Positions 13,001 through 54,296 of a DNA stretch of 64,000 bases are shown here, piece after piece (the stretch's first letter is position 1; each line of letters opens with the position of its first letter). This stretch comes from Undaria pinnatifida (Eukaryota > Sar > Phaeophyceae > Laminariales > Alariaceae): contig JABAKD010000030.1 in the NCBI GenBank assembly GCA_012845835.1, forward strand, positions 12,193,580-12,257,579, given 5' to 3'. Under the pieces are notes generated by a model. The model saw only the letters and a list, made by a program, of their open reading frames with translations. It was not told the DNA's origin and made no database searches. A program made the position numbers and the translations under genes.

Positions 13001-13925
13001 CATGGTGGTCGTACCGCAGTATCGGCTGGCATGGCCTGACATTGCGCCCCCGTGGGGGATGGAGCAGGCAGTCCAGCAATAGTTGGTGAAACCATCCTAA
13101 GAGTGAGGAAGGAGGATGATCAAGGTTATGGCAGCAGCTAGCCTGCGGAGGAATGACCAGTGGAGGTTTGCGCTACCTATGCCTGATACGCGACTGCCTG
13201 GTCTGAATTGGTACAGGAATGTCATGCGAATGACATGCGCATATTTTAGGTAGCGTTGCTTTCTGCAGTAATTGGGGCAGTAAGCCGAGATGAGGAACTG
13301 CTGCCGTACCGAACGCCGAAAAACTGGACGCTATAATTGTACGAGTACAGGATTACATCCGCAGCCAGCAGTGAGACAGCAGTGCAGCACTTCGCAGGCA
13401 CTGGTGTCGTACACACTTCAAGTGTCGTCTCGAAATATCCATCGAAGGTTCTTGTGATGATCGAACCATCGTCAGGAATACAGGTTCGCACTCGCTTGCT
13501 TGGCAGAACACAGAAAACAGCAACCTTAGAACTTGCACAATACGTTTCGGTGCATCCCTTCAACCGCATGCACAGCAGCTACCTAAACTACAACAGTATC
13601 AGTGCTTCGTATGGTGACCTTGCTAGCGGGAGACACTTACTTGCTGCGGACTGCGGACTCTTGTACCGTACCAGGTATGATACCAACTTCGGCCGTAAAC
13701 TCTGGGGGTGGTTTACTGCTGTACTTGCGACTGGCATGCTCAACAACAGCACTGTATTTTGGAACACATGCGTACACACCGCATACCTTCTTCTTGTTGA
13801 TGCTGGCTCACGAAAGAGTCCGTAGGGTAATCCACCTCGTCATCCGTCCTCTCCCCGTCTGTGTCCTCCCCGGTGCTCAGAATCCCTCCGACCTGCGTTA
13901 CTCGAGGCGATTCCAAGGGCTCCAT
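297..13925 (-). CDS. Three-PDZ-like-domain protein, four exons, 732 aa
   Basis: CDS = 13925-13787, 10154-10021, 2593-1394, 1022-297, totalling 2199 nt with no internal stop. Phases agree at every junction (1, 0, 0). Donors are GTATGC, GTATGT and GTGAGT; acceptors end GACAG, CTGCAG and AACAG. The acidic, Ser/Thr-rich N-terminus (1-75) is followed by a basic stretch with KKSEK. PDZ-like unit 1 spans about residues 187-312 (GAVVIAVAGQSV is its GQ turn), unit 2 about 381-498 (GAVLLRVAGQSV), and unit 3 about 629-732 (GSILTHVNGFDV); unit 3 ends at the C-terminus. Residues 531-620 form a separate conserved-looking block of unknown fold. PDZ domains bind peptide C-termini and scaffold complexes, so a cytoplasmic adaptor role is inferred. 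Introns of 3632 and 7427 bp are full of repeats. The exon structure is well supported; the PDZ call rests on pattern only. Confidence 0.78.
1285..1380. repeat. Short tandem duplication in intron 3
   Basis: A segment of about 45 bp containing CATCCTTAACAATCAGCAA occurs twice in a row inside the 371-bp intron 1023-1393. No function is evident. Confidence 0.6.
1394..2593 (-). CDS. PDZ-like gene, exon 3
   Basis: 1200 nt, exactly 400 codons, opening after CCCTGCAG and closing before GTGAGTATGT. It holds the first PDZ-like unit, a Gly/Ala/Glu-rich linker, and most of the second unit. There is no ATG at its start, because translation enters by splicing. Codons are strongly GC-rich. Confidence 0.85.
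2641..2660. repeat. Poly-G run
   Basis: Uninterrupted G run just upstream (in gene sense) of exon 3, so it is C-rich in the pre-mRNA and could serve as a polypyrimidine tract. It lies inside the 7.4 kb intron. Confidence 0.85.
2820..4190. other. Intron sequence without a recognisable gene
   Basis: Part of the 7.4 kb intron of the PDZ-like gene. Open frames are short, disagree in composition and lack supporting splice borders. No repeat family found elsewhere in the window was recognised here. Confidence 0.4.
4196..4500. repeat. ACGAC pentanucleotide array with 15-bp higher-order units
   Basis: About 300 bp of (GACAC)n. At one end some units read GAGAC. Centrally the array is regularly interrupted by CTGTA, giving a repeated 15-bp unit GACACGACACTGTAC. 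A five-base unit without stops leaves several frames open on both strands; those frames are artefacts. Confidence 0.95.
4547..4592. repeat. Degenerate telomere-like repeat
   Basis: Two GGTTAGGGTTAGGGTTA units followed by related GGGTTATA units. Too short for a real chromosome end and flanked by unique DNA on both sides. Confidence 0.6.
5562..5777 (+). CDS. Small charged protein of unknown function
   Basis: ATG at 5562, 71 codons. The N-terminal half is basic with a possible nuclear-localisation signal (SKKRKP); the C-terminal half is strongly acidic (DVDEEEGKVADEDANDEE) and ends at TGA. It lies inside the 7.4 kb intron of the PDZ-like gene, on the opposite strand. It could be an intact nested microprotein or the first exon of a decayed transposon gene. 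Not recognised. Confidence 0.4.
   Translation: MVKPKGRDEKKFGNRGADGRAVSKKRKPAQQHDLSSPGAGDAPFDGHVGADLMDVDEEEGKVADEDANDEE
5823..6179 (+). CDS. Small protein with hydrophobic centre, unknown
   Basis: 118 codons from ATG 5823, 45 bp after the preceding ORF and in a different frame. It has a short polar start (MGKTEAAEKAVLGF), a hydrophobic stretch with aromatic residues at about 27-65 that could span a membrane, then a polar tail with AKKKIAYAAGKPGE. The two ORFs may be pieces of one decayed gene, but I cannot join them by splicing. Not recognised. Confidence 0.33.
   Translation: MGKTEAAEKAVLGFVGSEVLFQRADVYIHWFCAMPSGFCAAAVWLYLMDMITIPIYFATYMVVTLCGDMAVAQAVAERHLDVHKQLMNGNASLMAKKKIAYAAGKPGEVSSITWPTPG
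6215..6385. other. AT-rich segment
   Basis: Almost pure A/T with recurring TATATATT and ATATTATAT words, directly after the 118-codon frame. No ORF. It could be 3' flanking DNA of that frame or simple low-complexity sequence. Confidence 0.5.
6380..6955. other. Unassigned AT-rich intron DNA
   Basis: Open frames occur on both strands but neither is convincing. Words such as TTTTCGCCGAAAATG recur locally and form short inverted repeats. No family found elsewhere in the window matches. Confidence 0.3.
6958..7312 (+). mobile_element. Family A repeat, copy 1
   Basis: A C-tract, then a T-tract, then the terminal module: CCACAGCTGTCAGATTTTG, a GTTTCCGCGCACAGA block, GGGGAGTCGCCGACCTATAT, GCGCGATCGGAGTATCACAC, and a tail GATGAGTTTCGACGAAATCT ending in TATAATATATA. 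The same order of blocks recurs throughout the window on both strands. Confidence 0.85.
7450..7625 (+). repeat. Family C dispersed repeat, copy 1
   Basis: Shares with 27720-27895, 28095-28235 (opposite strand) and 31225-31420 a pyrimidine-rich block, TAGACGTAAC, an AAGCAGGCT word, and a CACTACGGTACGT word followed by CTTC. Nature unknown; possibly the decayed end of a retroelement. Confidence 0.6.
8208..8632 (+). CDS. Coding-like region in two frames, Cys-rich C-terminal part
   Basis: Frame 1 (8208-8456) reads TEESILVGALDDDFGMSLDI and is preceded by a good acceptor (GCTGCTGTTCAG, ending at 8228). Frame 2 (8411-8632) overlaps it and reads KKSKVLCKCVAAKRGRECTC, then SLWAGNKGPTSCIAGKPK, a CxC...CxC...C pattern that could bind metal. 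Both have protein-like composition, so one frameshifted or spliced gene is likelier than two. It sits in the 7.4 kb intron of the PDZ-like gene on the opposite strand. Family not recognised; a domesticated or decayed transposon protein is possible. Confidence 0.4.
8965..9862 (+). mobile_element. Family A repeat, copy 2 (three modules)
   Basis: Two internal modules (8970-9040 and 9378-9445, both with CAGATTTGTCCCCTT and GCGCACAGATTGAGTTG followed by C-tracts) and one terminal module (9612-9862) carrying the conserved tail CGAAATCTTCGATCTCACAG. Between the internal modules is a segment with ATCTGCCAGAGCAATAAAC and CACCATCGACTAGACCTAGC, also present in copies at 51.5 and 56.2 kb. Confidence 0.88.
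10021..10154 (-). CDS. PDZ-like gene, exon 2
   Basis: 134 nt between acceptor TTGACAG and donor GTATGTATAT. It encodes EDDEDVQDSAGELEVTG at its start and a basic segment (FVRKKSEKAVLSRE) at its end. The incoming phase (two bases complete the split codon) matches exon 1, and the outgoing phase 0 matches exon 3. Confidence 0.75.
10372..10537 (+). repeat. Tandem duplication, about 82 bp x 2
   Basis: The block from CTGTTCC to GGATGGATGACCTATA occurs twice in direct succession with a few substitutions. It is non-coding and inside intron 1 of the PDZ-like gene. Confidence 0.75.
11061..11989 (+). mobile_element. Non-autonomous hAT-like element
   Basis: Ends in matching inverted repeats: left CAGGGCTGTGAGTTGGCT, right (reverse complement) TAGGGCTGTGAGTTGGCT. 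The internal part matches the minus-strand copy at 34.9-35.7 kb: an Ala/Gly-rich ORF start (AIDGAGAGG), a GC-rich hairpin block at about 11742-11835 (GGAGGCGCCTCC type), and GGCTTTTTGGCTCGCTT. Flanking 8-mers differ, so no target duplication is visible and the insertion is old or rearranged. Confidence 0.65.
12050..12832 (+). mobile_element. Family R inverted-repeat element
   Basis: The left end (12060-12115, CATTCGAAACCC then GGTTGCTGCCCCCGATG) and right end (12745-12800, CATCGGGGCAGCACCC then GGTTCCGAATGCG) are degenerate inverted repeats. The core is pyrimidine-rich and contains three tandem copies of about 128 bp starting near 12162, 12287 and 12416 (GTGCTTTG, TTCATTTTCGT, CCAATTGCTCTTTCCTT). 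Copies or fragments lie at 20.5-20.9, 29.8-30.2 and 37.0-37.3 kb. The hydrophobic Phe/Leu-rich frames across it are products of the T-rich strand. Confidence 0.68.
13787..13925 (-). CDS. PDZ-like gene, exon 1
   Basis: First coding exon, 139 nt, ending in phase 1 before GTATGC. The ATG at 13925 starts MEPLESPRVTQVGG and is the only in-frame start. The exon is acidic and ends HQQEE, and the next exon continues the acidic run (EDDEDVQD) in the same frame after splicing. Confidence 0.72.
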
Positions 13926-14804
13926 CTCCTCGTGATGAGCAATAGTCTGTTTTACGAAAAATCACTCGTACACCTCCTCACTTCAATCGTTCTAGCTAGC
14001 ACTTTCTCTCGGTTGGGTCTCTTCCCGTGTGTACACGAGCACCCCCTTGATAAAATTCCACACGAAACACCCTTCTCTGATCTCCACTCGCAAAGCCAAT
14101 CTAGTCGGATCTAACTCGAGTGTCTGTTTCTGCGGGTAGGGATTGTGTAATATTTTGACAAATGCAGCATCACTTTGTGGGGGGGTTTCGATATTGAATC
14201 ACGCACAAAACAGGGGATGAAAATTCCAACTGCACGGATTTTGCGACCTGCTGACCCCCGTTAAATTGTGTCCCTCTTTCTTTGGTGCGAGCAAACGTCT
14301 GTCCTTGTCGGCAGGAGCTCCCTATTCGTCCGAACTACCGAGGTGCGTTTCTCCGTCGAATGATGGTAGTGCTTCTTGGGTTCTGTGTGTTCTCATGGGG
14401 TGTCTGATTTGGAAGTCAAGCACTTATCGGCTCACTTTCACGTTTGTTTATGGGCACCTCTCATCTTTTCGCTCTTGATCTTTTCGCTTTTGCTAAAAAT
14501 GCCGACATCGATATCTCCCACTATTTTTGGTATAATAACAGCAGTGTACGGCCGTGCAGAGTGCGCATCTACAGCATTTCCACTTGTTGCAGGCAATTCT
14601 CCGCCCTCGCCCAGCTCGAGACGCATCCCAGCGAGGCACTCGTCAAGCTTAGGCTAGAGCAGCCTAAACTGCTGTGGCCACCTCGCCGACCCTCAAGAAT
14701 CACCATTATCCGCCTCAAATTGCGTGCACCAGCACTTCGCCAGGACATACACCAAAGGAGACAGACACTGTTTGGACAGGGGGGGCGAGGCTTGCTGGAT
14801 AAGC
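13926..14804. promoter_or_regulatory. Shared upstream region of two divergent genes
   Basis: 879 bp separate the ATG of the minus-strand PDZ-like gene (13925) from the ATG of the plus-strand membrane-protein exon (14805). Both starts look genuine, so this should hold both promoters and 5' leaders. No confident TATA box or binding site was identified. Confidence 0.45.
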
Positions 14805-47534
<32,730 letters not shown>

Positions 47535-48361
47535 CAAGCCACGCTATGACACTACTGTCTGTTTTCTTTTCGTGAATCACACGATGTTTGTTTTGGGCAA
47601 GGGCGGGCACGGTTTGGGCAAGGGCGGCCACGGCCGGTTTATCATCGTCCAGCGGTAGAAGCGGTCAATCTATGACGCCACCGTACAGCGTAGCTTTAGA
47701 ATGCCGGGGGAAACGAAGCGGTACGCTAGTTTTTGTGCGCTCCAGGAGATGCCGTCCGTTCCTGGGAGGTTAGAACTTTCCCCCATGCAGTGCCTGCTGT
47801 GACTCGGTGTGCGACTTCCACGCCTCAGTAGCTACGTTGCAGCTGCTACATTACGGTGGCCACGTTTTAGTAGCGTGGGAGGGGTACGACAAGCGGCGAT
47901 AAAGTAGCATCAATGTTCCTGACCGCTCCGTATCGTGCGGCCCGTTTCGTTCCGTCCGTCCCATGGATTCCTTGCTTTTGGTACGCGCCGCGCTACGTTA
48001 AGTTGTAGAATTATCCACGCCGCCGCTGCAGCCGCAGCTGCAGGCCGCTGCCGGCACCGATAGAGCTTCACGGGGCCGCGACAACGGCATGCTGTCAGCT
48101 TCAGGACAGGCGTACGAGTAGAGTGACTGACCGCATGATTTTCAGTTTCAGCAACGCCGTAAGAGTGACTGATCGCATAGTTTCAGTTTCAGCAACGCCG
48201 TACTGTAGAGACTGCTGTGTTGCAGCAGACTTGACCCTCTCCCGCTTTTTGCGTTCTTGGAAGGAAACATCCTTCATGTAGGTAGAATGTTTGTATTTTG
48301 TTTCCGTTGATTCGACCTTTTTTTGAGCTTCTCGCGTTGCTCCTTGCTTTGCTCTCCGTCG
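47535..48361. other. Region between two plus-strand genes
   Basis: Downstream of the membrane-protein stop and upstream of the next gene. It holds a 42-bp direct duplication at 48120-48205 (GAGTGACTGA, TTTCAGTTTCAGCAACGCCG). It should contain the terminator of one gene and promoter of the next; no specific signal identified. Confidence 0.4.
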
Positions 48362-49248
48362 ATGGCTCGCTCCGGCACGCATGCCGGTGCAAGACTTGAT
48401 GAGTGTGCCGGTGGGAAGCCGGTTTCTGACAGCAGTCAAATCCGCGGGCCGGTGTTGTGGTTTTGGATCGATCGCGTGTGAGTACTTGAAAAGGCAACAC
48501 CCAGCAGTGTTGACACTGCCTGTTGTATTTTCGCTGTGGATTTTGTGCACGCGAACAAGATAGTGAGTTGGGCTCGAAGACGCCCAGCCGATGTACCAAC
48601 AGTTCACCTAAAACGTAGCTACCAGAGACAGGAAAAACGGGATTTAGTGGAAAACGTTTCCGATTGGTTCATTTTTTATTTTTTTATTTCATTTGCACCA
48701 ATCGGAGTACCCCTTTAAAAATGTTGACCAATCAGAAACCGCAATCGCGAAATCCCTCCCTGTCTGGAGGATGATAGGTGCCATAGTGTTTCTCCCCCCT
48801 CTCCCCCCGATTTTTCTCCACGCCTGCCCTTGAGCCTTTTTGCGCCGCCTTTGTTGGTTTTTTCGGTGTCCAGCGGCGACCGGCTTGTGCGTTCTGTCCC
48901 TCCTCCCGCTGATTTTGTTGCCGTTGATGGTCGAGGTTGAAGTGTTGATTGACTACGGTGTGCCTTGGGTATAATACAGTACAGTAGTTATTTTTGTTGT
49001 TGTGCAGTGAGGATTTTCTGGTGGTCGTGGTGGTCGAGATGCGCACCAGCAGCAGGCAGGTGTCGCAGGTGTCGCGACGGAGCCAGGAGATGGTTTTGCG
49101 TGCAGCGCTTTCCGACACGATCGCTATATGCACGAACAGAAGCCGATACGCTCGCTGTGTGCACGAACATAAGCTGATATTTTTGGCTTTCATCGCGGTA
49201 TCTGTGCTGTGTTGGTCCACGGTGACACCCCTCCGAAGCCAGGATTAG
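48362..49248 (+). CDS. Small two-exon gene, C-terminal membrane segment, 118 aa
   Basis: Preferred model: 48362-48477 plus 49008-49248 (donor CGT/GTGAGT, acceptor GTTGTGCAG), 357 nt in frame, stop TAG. The N-terminal half is polar (MARSGTHAGARLDECAGGKP); the second exon reads EMRTSSRQVSQVSRRSQEMV and ends with a hydrophobic span LIFLAFIAVSVLCW before TPLRSQD, like a tail-anchored protein. Alternative: start at ATG 48381 in another frame and use donor ATA/GTGAGT at 48562, also phase-compatible, giving 140 aa. Exon 2 is secure, exon 1 is not. Family unknown. Confidence 0.5.
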
Positions 49249-50060
49249 TGATGGTAGCGTTGGAATCACTTCACGTAGAAAAGAGTCCGTAAAGTTTGGT
49301 GTGTACGAGGTAGTGTTTTGTTTCCCCTCCTCTTCGGAGAGAACTGGGTCTAGGTTGCCATGTCTTGACGATGCGTAGCTTTCTTTTGATGGGTGGTGAG
49401 TGCGGACGGCTGGGTGCCGCGATTGCTGTGGATAATAACGAAAAGGAAAGGTGGGAGAAGGTGTTTCCATCTGAGCACATATCATAGTTTATAAAATTAT
49501 GATTATTCTAAATGCGCCAGCTAGCTGTGAGTTCAATAGCTTTAGGGTCGATCGTTCTCATCATCTTTGTAATTTGCGTGATACACCGGCGGCTCGGTTT
49601 TACTGATGATGTGTTATTATATGTACGACTCCTCTGGATGTTTGTGAACTAAAGGCGAACATAAACAACAAAATATCAAATAATAATTTGGTACGAAGCT
49701 TGTACGAAGCTACCATATTTTAAAAAATCCCATAAAACTATACATATGATACATACCTATGTCTGGATGGAGCCTGACCCGTCGTCCGATATACCTTGGA
49801 GAGTGGCACCTGGTGGTGTTGTTTTCGCGTTGTGAATGGAGACTACTGCTGTGGAGATCACTTTTATAGGACCATATTTCAATCCCGCAAAAATATTGGA
49901 AGGGAGTAAACTACGAAACCATATGTGTGTACCAAATACCTTTTGGGGGAGGACGTGCGTGCTCCCTTTAAGCAGGCATGGCGCGTACTGTTGGGCATCA
50001 CTTTAAAATATTTTTCCTGGTAACAGTGAAGCAGCGGTTGCCCTCGCAGCTGTCTCACTT
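49249..50060. other. No recognisable gene
   Basis: Mixed composition with an AT-rich centre. Open frames are short and lack splice support. No repeat family matched. Confidence 0.4.
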
Positions 50061-51325
50061 TTTAGAACACGGGTGAAAGTATTTCGGGAAGTCACGGACG
50101 GACTAAGGGTTGAATTCCCATCACTCACCTTCGATCCAATTCGTTGTAATAGTGTTATGTATTGTATGCTGTACTCGATTATCGGGAGGGTAGAACGTTG
50201 TTTTTTTCGTGATGTGTCGAAAAGATTCATTCAAGCGCAAAGCGAGTGTTCAAGTCGTACGATCCGACGGGATGCAAGTTGCGTGTGATACACAAGCACA
50301 ACGACGGTGATATACGTTGGTTATCTTTCGGTCATTGACCATGTTCATGGACCCGTCCTAGCTCGACGCCAGGCTTGAAAATAATATTAACCCGCTTTTA
50401 AGCGGCTTCAGAATCTTGGAAACACCATGGTCCAGAGGGTAACGACGGATGATTGCCGTTCCTTTCCTACGGATGGGTGTGTAGCAGCGAGCTTCCGACA
50501 GCTTGCCCCCACCCGTATGCTCCACTCGTAGGCCCTCGCTGCGCATAGCTAGTACGGGTAGCCACGGCGCCGTAGCACTCGTACGACGTCTATCGTTTTG
50601 TTTCGAGCTACAGTTAGTAGCTGCTGCTGAGAGTATGCGATTACGACTGTTCGTCCAACCAAAAAACAAAGTGCACAGAGGAACAGCATGCCATTGCCTT
50701 TCGTTGGCGCTGCATTTCAGTCAAATGCTTGTGGGCGCTGTTTGTTCGGGCGCAAGCGAGGAATAAATATAACTGTGTGCGACAACATGAATCAAGCCTG
50801 CAGAGTGACACGATTGACTAAACGCAACTAATAACGTAGTCTAGACTAGAGACTTATGCTTTGAACATTAAATATTTGGACCACATACCATCGAAGAGCT
50901 TGCAGCTGACGAGCTGCACAGGTGAACGAAGACACGTTGGACTGGCATATCACTATTGACACAAACTGTTTGGTTTTCGCATGGAGGAGGATGCATCTTA
51001 AAATGACATTCGCATAGAAGTGGAAGTAGCGCCGTCAGCGCAGTGACTGTTTCACCCATCGTGGGGTCGTGTTCAAGGAAGACATCTTCTTGTTATGTAG
51101 AAGCCTATTAAATTATTGTGTTGCATCGATGTTCTGTTGCATGCAGTATCATTCACAGGTTGCATCGCGCACGTCGTAAACATGGTGTATCTTGCGTGTC
51201 TTCTATCTTCTTACTCAAGTTGCAAGATCCAGCTCGCGGTAGAGTTGCAGTTGTGGGCGAACCAATTTGATGACGAAGTTCGGGTTTTTTGTACTAATAG
51301 AGAGTCACTGGTGCGAGGTTGACGG
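50060..51325. other. Coding-like fragments on both strands, unassembled
   Basis: Minus-strand frames at 50358-50669 (RSEGLRVEHTGGGKLSEARC) and 50868-51059 (MGETVTALTALLPLLCECHF) and a plus-strand end at 51234-51322 (LAVELQLWANQFDDEVRVFC, after acceptor AAGATCCAG) look protein-like but could not be joined into a gene. They may be host exons or old transposon genes. Confidence 0.25.
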
Positions 51326-51329
51326 TATG

Positions 51330-51495
51330 ATAGATATTATCTATGGTATGACATGATATATTATGGTATGATATGATATATAAATATCATATCATGTACA
51401 TATATTATGATTTTTTTATATATGATATGATATGATGTGATATGATATAATATATGATATGATGTGATATGATATTATGATATGATATAATATGT
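51330..51495. repeat. (ATGAT)n-rich AT array
   Basis: TATGATATGATAT-type words over about 160 bp, directly before a C-rich family A block. A similar short run (ATGAT)n follows that block at 52855-52882. Confidence 0.85.
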
Positions 51496-52850
51496 AGCCT
51501 CCCCCCCCCCGTCCCCCGATGCCCCCCCCCCCCCTTCCGCCTAGTTTGTCCAAACGCCCCACTCACAATCGAAATCGGCCAGAGTAATAAACACCTATAC
51601 GCAATTGATATCACGTCATTATCTTTCTGACCAACCATAACGCAGTTTTCATTCTTTGCCCCCACCCCCCCCCACAAAAAAATAAAATAAAATAAAATAA
51701 AGTAAAACTCCCACGCCCCCTCTTTTCCAACCACCCGCACGATCGCCTAGACCTAGCACCACGCGTATAACAAGCCCCTACATGTCTTCGATCTCACAGC
51801 CGAAGTGTATTTGAATATTATTTGTGACCTAAACCTCCTGAAAAATCTCCCCCGCCCCCCCTTCTCGCTCTTCCTTGCTCAAACGCCCCACCTAATATCG
51901 AAATCCGCCAGATTAATGAACACTTCACGCACAGGATATCACCTCATTATCTTTCGAGAGCCATCCGTGCCGCTACTTCCCCCCCCCCCCCGCCCCGAAC
52001 ACCCCCTTCTTCCCCACCACCCGCACCATCGCCTAGACCTAGCACCACACGTATAACAAACCCCTCACCTAAAACCCTTCCTTCCCCCCCCCCCCCCCCC
52101 CGCCCCCTCCCCCCCCCCCCCCCCCCCTCGCCCCCCCGCCCCCACCCCCCACCTCCCCAAACCCCCCCAACCCATCCCAACCCCACCCCCTCGAACACTC
52201 CGCCCTTTCTCTACTCACTGATTGTACGACTTACCCCAGGATATTCATGATAAACTGATGCATTCTTTCCAAAACCGTCACATTTATCCCCTCAAAATAA
52301 TGTATAGTTTCCACGCACAGATTGAGCTGCCCCACACGCCCCCCCCCCGCCCCAACCCCCCCCCCCCATGATAAAACTGGTGCTTTTTTTTTTTTTTTCC
52401 CGAAACTGTCAGATTTATTCCCCTTAAAAGGATTTATAGCTTACACGCACAAATTGCCCGCCCGTCCGCCCCCCCCCCCCTCCAAACCCGCTCGCTTTTG
52501 ATCAAAACTAGGCCCCCATGTCCTTCAAAACTCCGCCCCCCCCCCCCTCACCGGTTATACGACTTACAGGATTCACTTGATAAAAGGATACATTGCCCTC
52601 CACAGCTGTTAGATGTTGTCCCCCTCAGAAACGGGTTTTATAGTTTCCGCGCACAGACTGCCTTACATCACCCTGTTGACCCTGATAGCTACACTGTAGT
52701 TGTAAGGGGAGTCGCCGACCTATATCCTTAATGATGACACACAACTCGTAATACGCGCGATCGGAGTATCACACACAGCTTGCAAAGATGAGTTTCGACG
52801 AAATCTTCGATCTCACAGCTGGAGTGTATTTTCATTTTTTATAATATAGT
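51496..52850 (+). mobile_element. Family A repeat, longest copy (multi-module)
   Basis: About 1.35 kb. Two linker segments (51560-51780 and 51890-52070, each with a CGAAATC(G/C)GCCAGA word, TGATATCACCTCATTATC, CACCATCGCCTAGACC), two internal modules (52259-52330, 52395-52460) and a terminal module (52590-52845). C-runs of 10-20 separate nearly every block. It is flanked on both sides by ATGAT-rich DNA. Confidence 0.88.
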
Positions 52851-52889
52851 CTAATATCATATGATATGATATGATATGATACCTCAGAC

Positions 52890-53180
52890 TGTTAAGTTAT
52901 GGGTGGGGACACAGAGTGCCCCCTGCAGGCCTGCCAATTGAGCAGGTCCTCGGAGAGTAGACTACTCACTTTCGTTTCCTTCGTAGAGACGTAGCTTTAT
53001 TCGTTTCCATCAGAGCCCCGGATAGCTTCTGAGATCGGAGGCACGTGCCTCCGATCTATTTCTTAACTTTCGATATTTCCTAGCTTTCCCGAATATAAAA
53101 CGCCAACCTTATCATACGAAACGCACCCAAATTATCTTAAACTCGGATATTTACAGGCCTTTCGTGGCCGTATCTTAACA
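52890..53180 (+). repeat. Possible solo LTR-like segment
   Basis: Begins TGTTAAG and ends CTTAACA, the inverted ends typical of LTRs, with a TATA-like AATATAAAACG inside. The flanking 5-mers (CAGAC, CTAGT) do not match, so there is no target duplication. It contains a 26-bp perfect palindrome at 53032-53057 (half-site AGATCGGAGGCAC, centre CACGTG). Confidence 0.3.
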
Positions 53181-53545
53181 CTAGTCCGCCCTTTATGAGT
53201 CGCATATGATATGCGGAAACATGAGAGATACGGGGAAACTCCGGTTCTACAAACTAGAACAACATGAGTCGAAGATGCGGCTCCTCAAAACCCACTCCCA
53301 CACCTCTAACCGTCTGGCTATGGAGCCAGGAACACGCGAAGAAAAGCAGTTGAAATAAACACAGACCCTACAGCAAGGCGAAAGTCACTCATCAAAACCT
53401 TGCCGCGTGCCGCCGGTGTGGCGGGGGCGGGGCAGAAAAGGTTATAGAACCTGCCGCATGTCGCCGGTGTGTCAGGGGGGGCAGGAAAGGCTCCATCTAC
53501 GGCGAACCAACCACAGATAAGGTACTACGGCGAGTAGTGAAAAAG
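53181..53545. other. Unassigned sequence with short duplicated blocks
   Basis: CTTGCCGCGTGCCGCCGGTG and CCTGCCGCATGTCGCCGGTG occur about 60 bp apart (53398, 53450). No gene. Confidence 0.35.
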
Positions 53546-53547
53546 GA

Positions 53548-53715
53548 GGTACATCATAACATCATAACAACACCGTAACATCATCATCATAACATCATCA
53601 TAACATCATCATAAACATGATAGTAACATAATGATAACACCACCATCATGATAACATCATGATAACATCATGATAACATCATGATAACATCATGGTAACA
53701 TCATGGTAACATCAC
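53548..53715. repeat. ACATCATGATA-type minisatellite
   Basis: About 15 imperfect units of AACATCATGAT/ATAACATCATC over 165 bp. Confidence 0.92.
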
Positions 53716-53871
53716 AGCGTCCCCCCTGCCCTACCGTACCCTTGCAATTTCCGTACAGTACTGCTGTACTAGGGATATGGATAGACTAAAATGCGCAGGG
53801 TGGTGGTTGGGGGGGTGGCAACGCTACTCGTAACCCCGCGCAGAACCCCAGCCCTATCCCTAATTATGAAG

Positions 53872-54296
53872 TGTTAAAAGGCTTACTTCGAAGTATAATA
53901 AATACTTTGGGTAAGCTATGGGTTAACCTTTTGCAAGTAGTCAAAACGGACTAATACCCCCCACTAATACCTTAACAAATGGCGTCGTCGGCAGGACCAT
54001 GTTTTTTCTGGGTCTCGTGGGTTCAAATCCCACCATCCACAACAACAATGAGTGAACTTTTTCAGACTTTTCCCCATGTCGAACTTGAAATACACTCTCC
54101 CCGGTATCGCCAGGAAATGAAACCGCTGGGATATGGACAGTTCCGCCCGTATATCCGGCCGACCTGCTATCCCGCCGTTTCAGGGGGGGTGGGAGTATTA
54201 TAAGGATTAGTTTGGGTAGTAGTAAGCTATTGGTTGACCTTTTGCAAGTGGTCAAGTGGTCAAACGGACTAGACTAATACCCCACTAGTCTAACCC
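53872..54296 (+). mobile_element. Miniature LTR element, older copy
   Basis: 5' LTR at 53872-53977 (TGTTAAAAGG...CCTTAACA, carrying about 20 extra bases), primer-site-like TGGCGTCGTCGGCAGGA at 53980, purine tract before 54196, and a diverged 3' LTR from 54196. The same internal sequence as the 58.4 kb copy. No matching target duplication, consistent with age. Confidence 0.72.

Noticed and set aside
13246-13569. Minus-strand frame with IPDDGSIITRTFDGYFET as an extra exon of the PDZ-like gene
   Set aside because: Protein-like, but including it breaks the phase between exon 1 and exon 2, which fit each other directly. A competing frame overlaps it, and the plus strand is open too.
52890-53180. 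Solo LTR
   Set aside because: TGTTAAG/CTTAACA ends fit, but flanking 5-mers differ and no second copy is in the window; kept only as a low-confidence repeat.
53548-53715. CRISPR-like array
   Set aside because: Units are contiguous 11-mers without unique spacers; the other arrays are also simple minisatellites, and the genome is eukaryotic.
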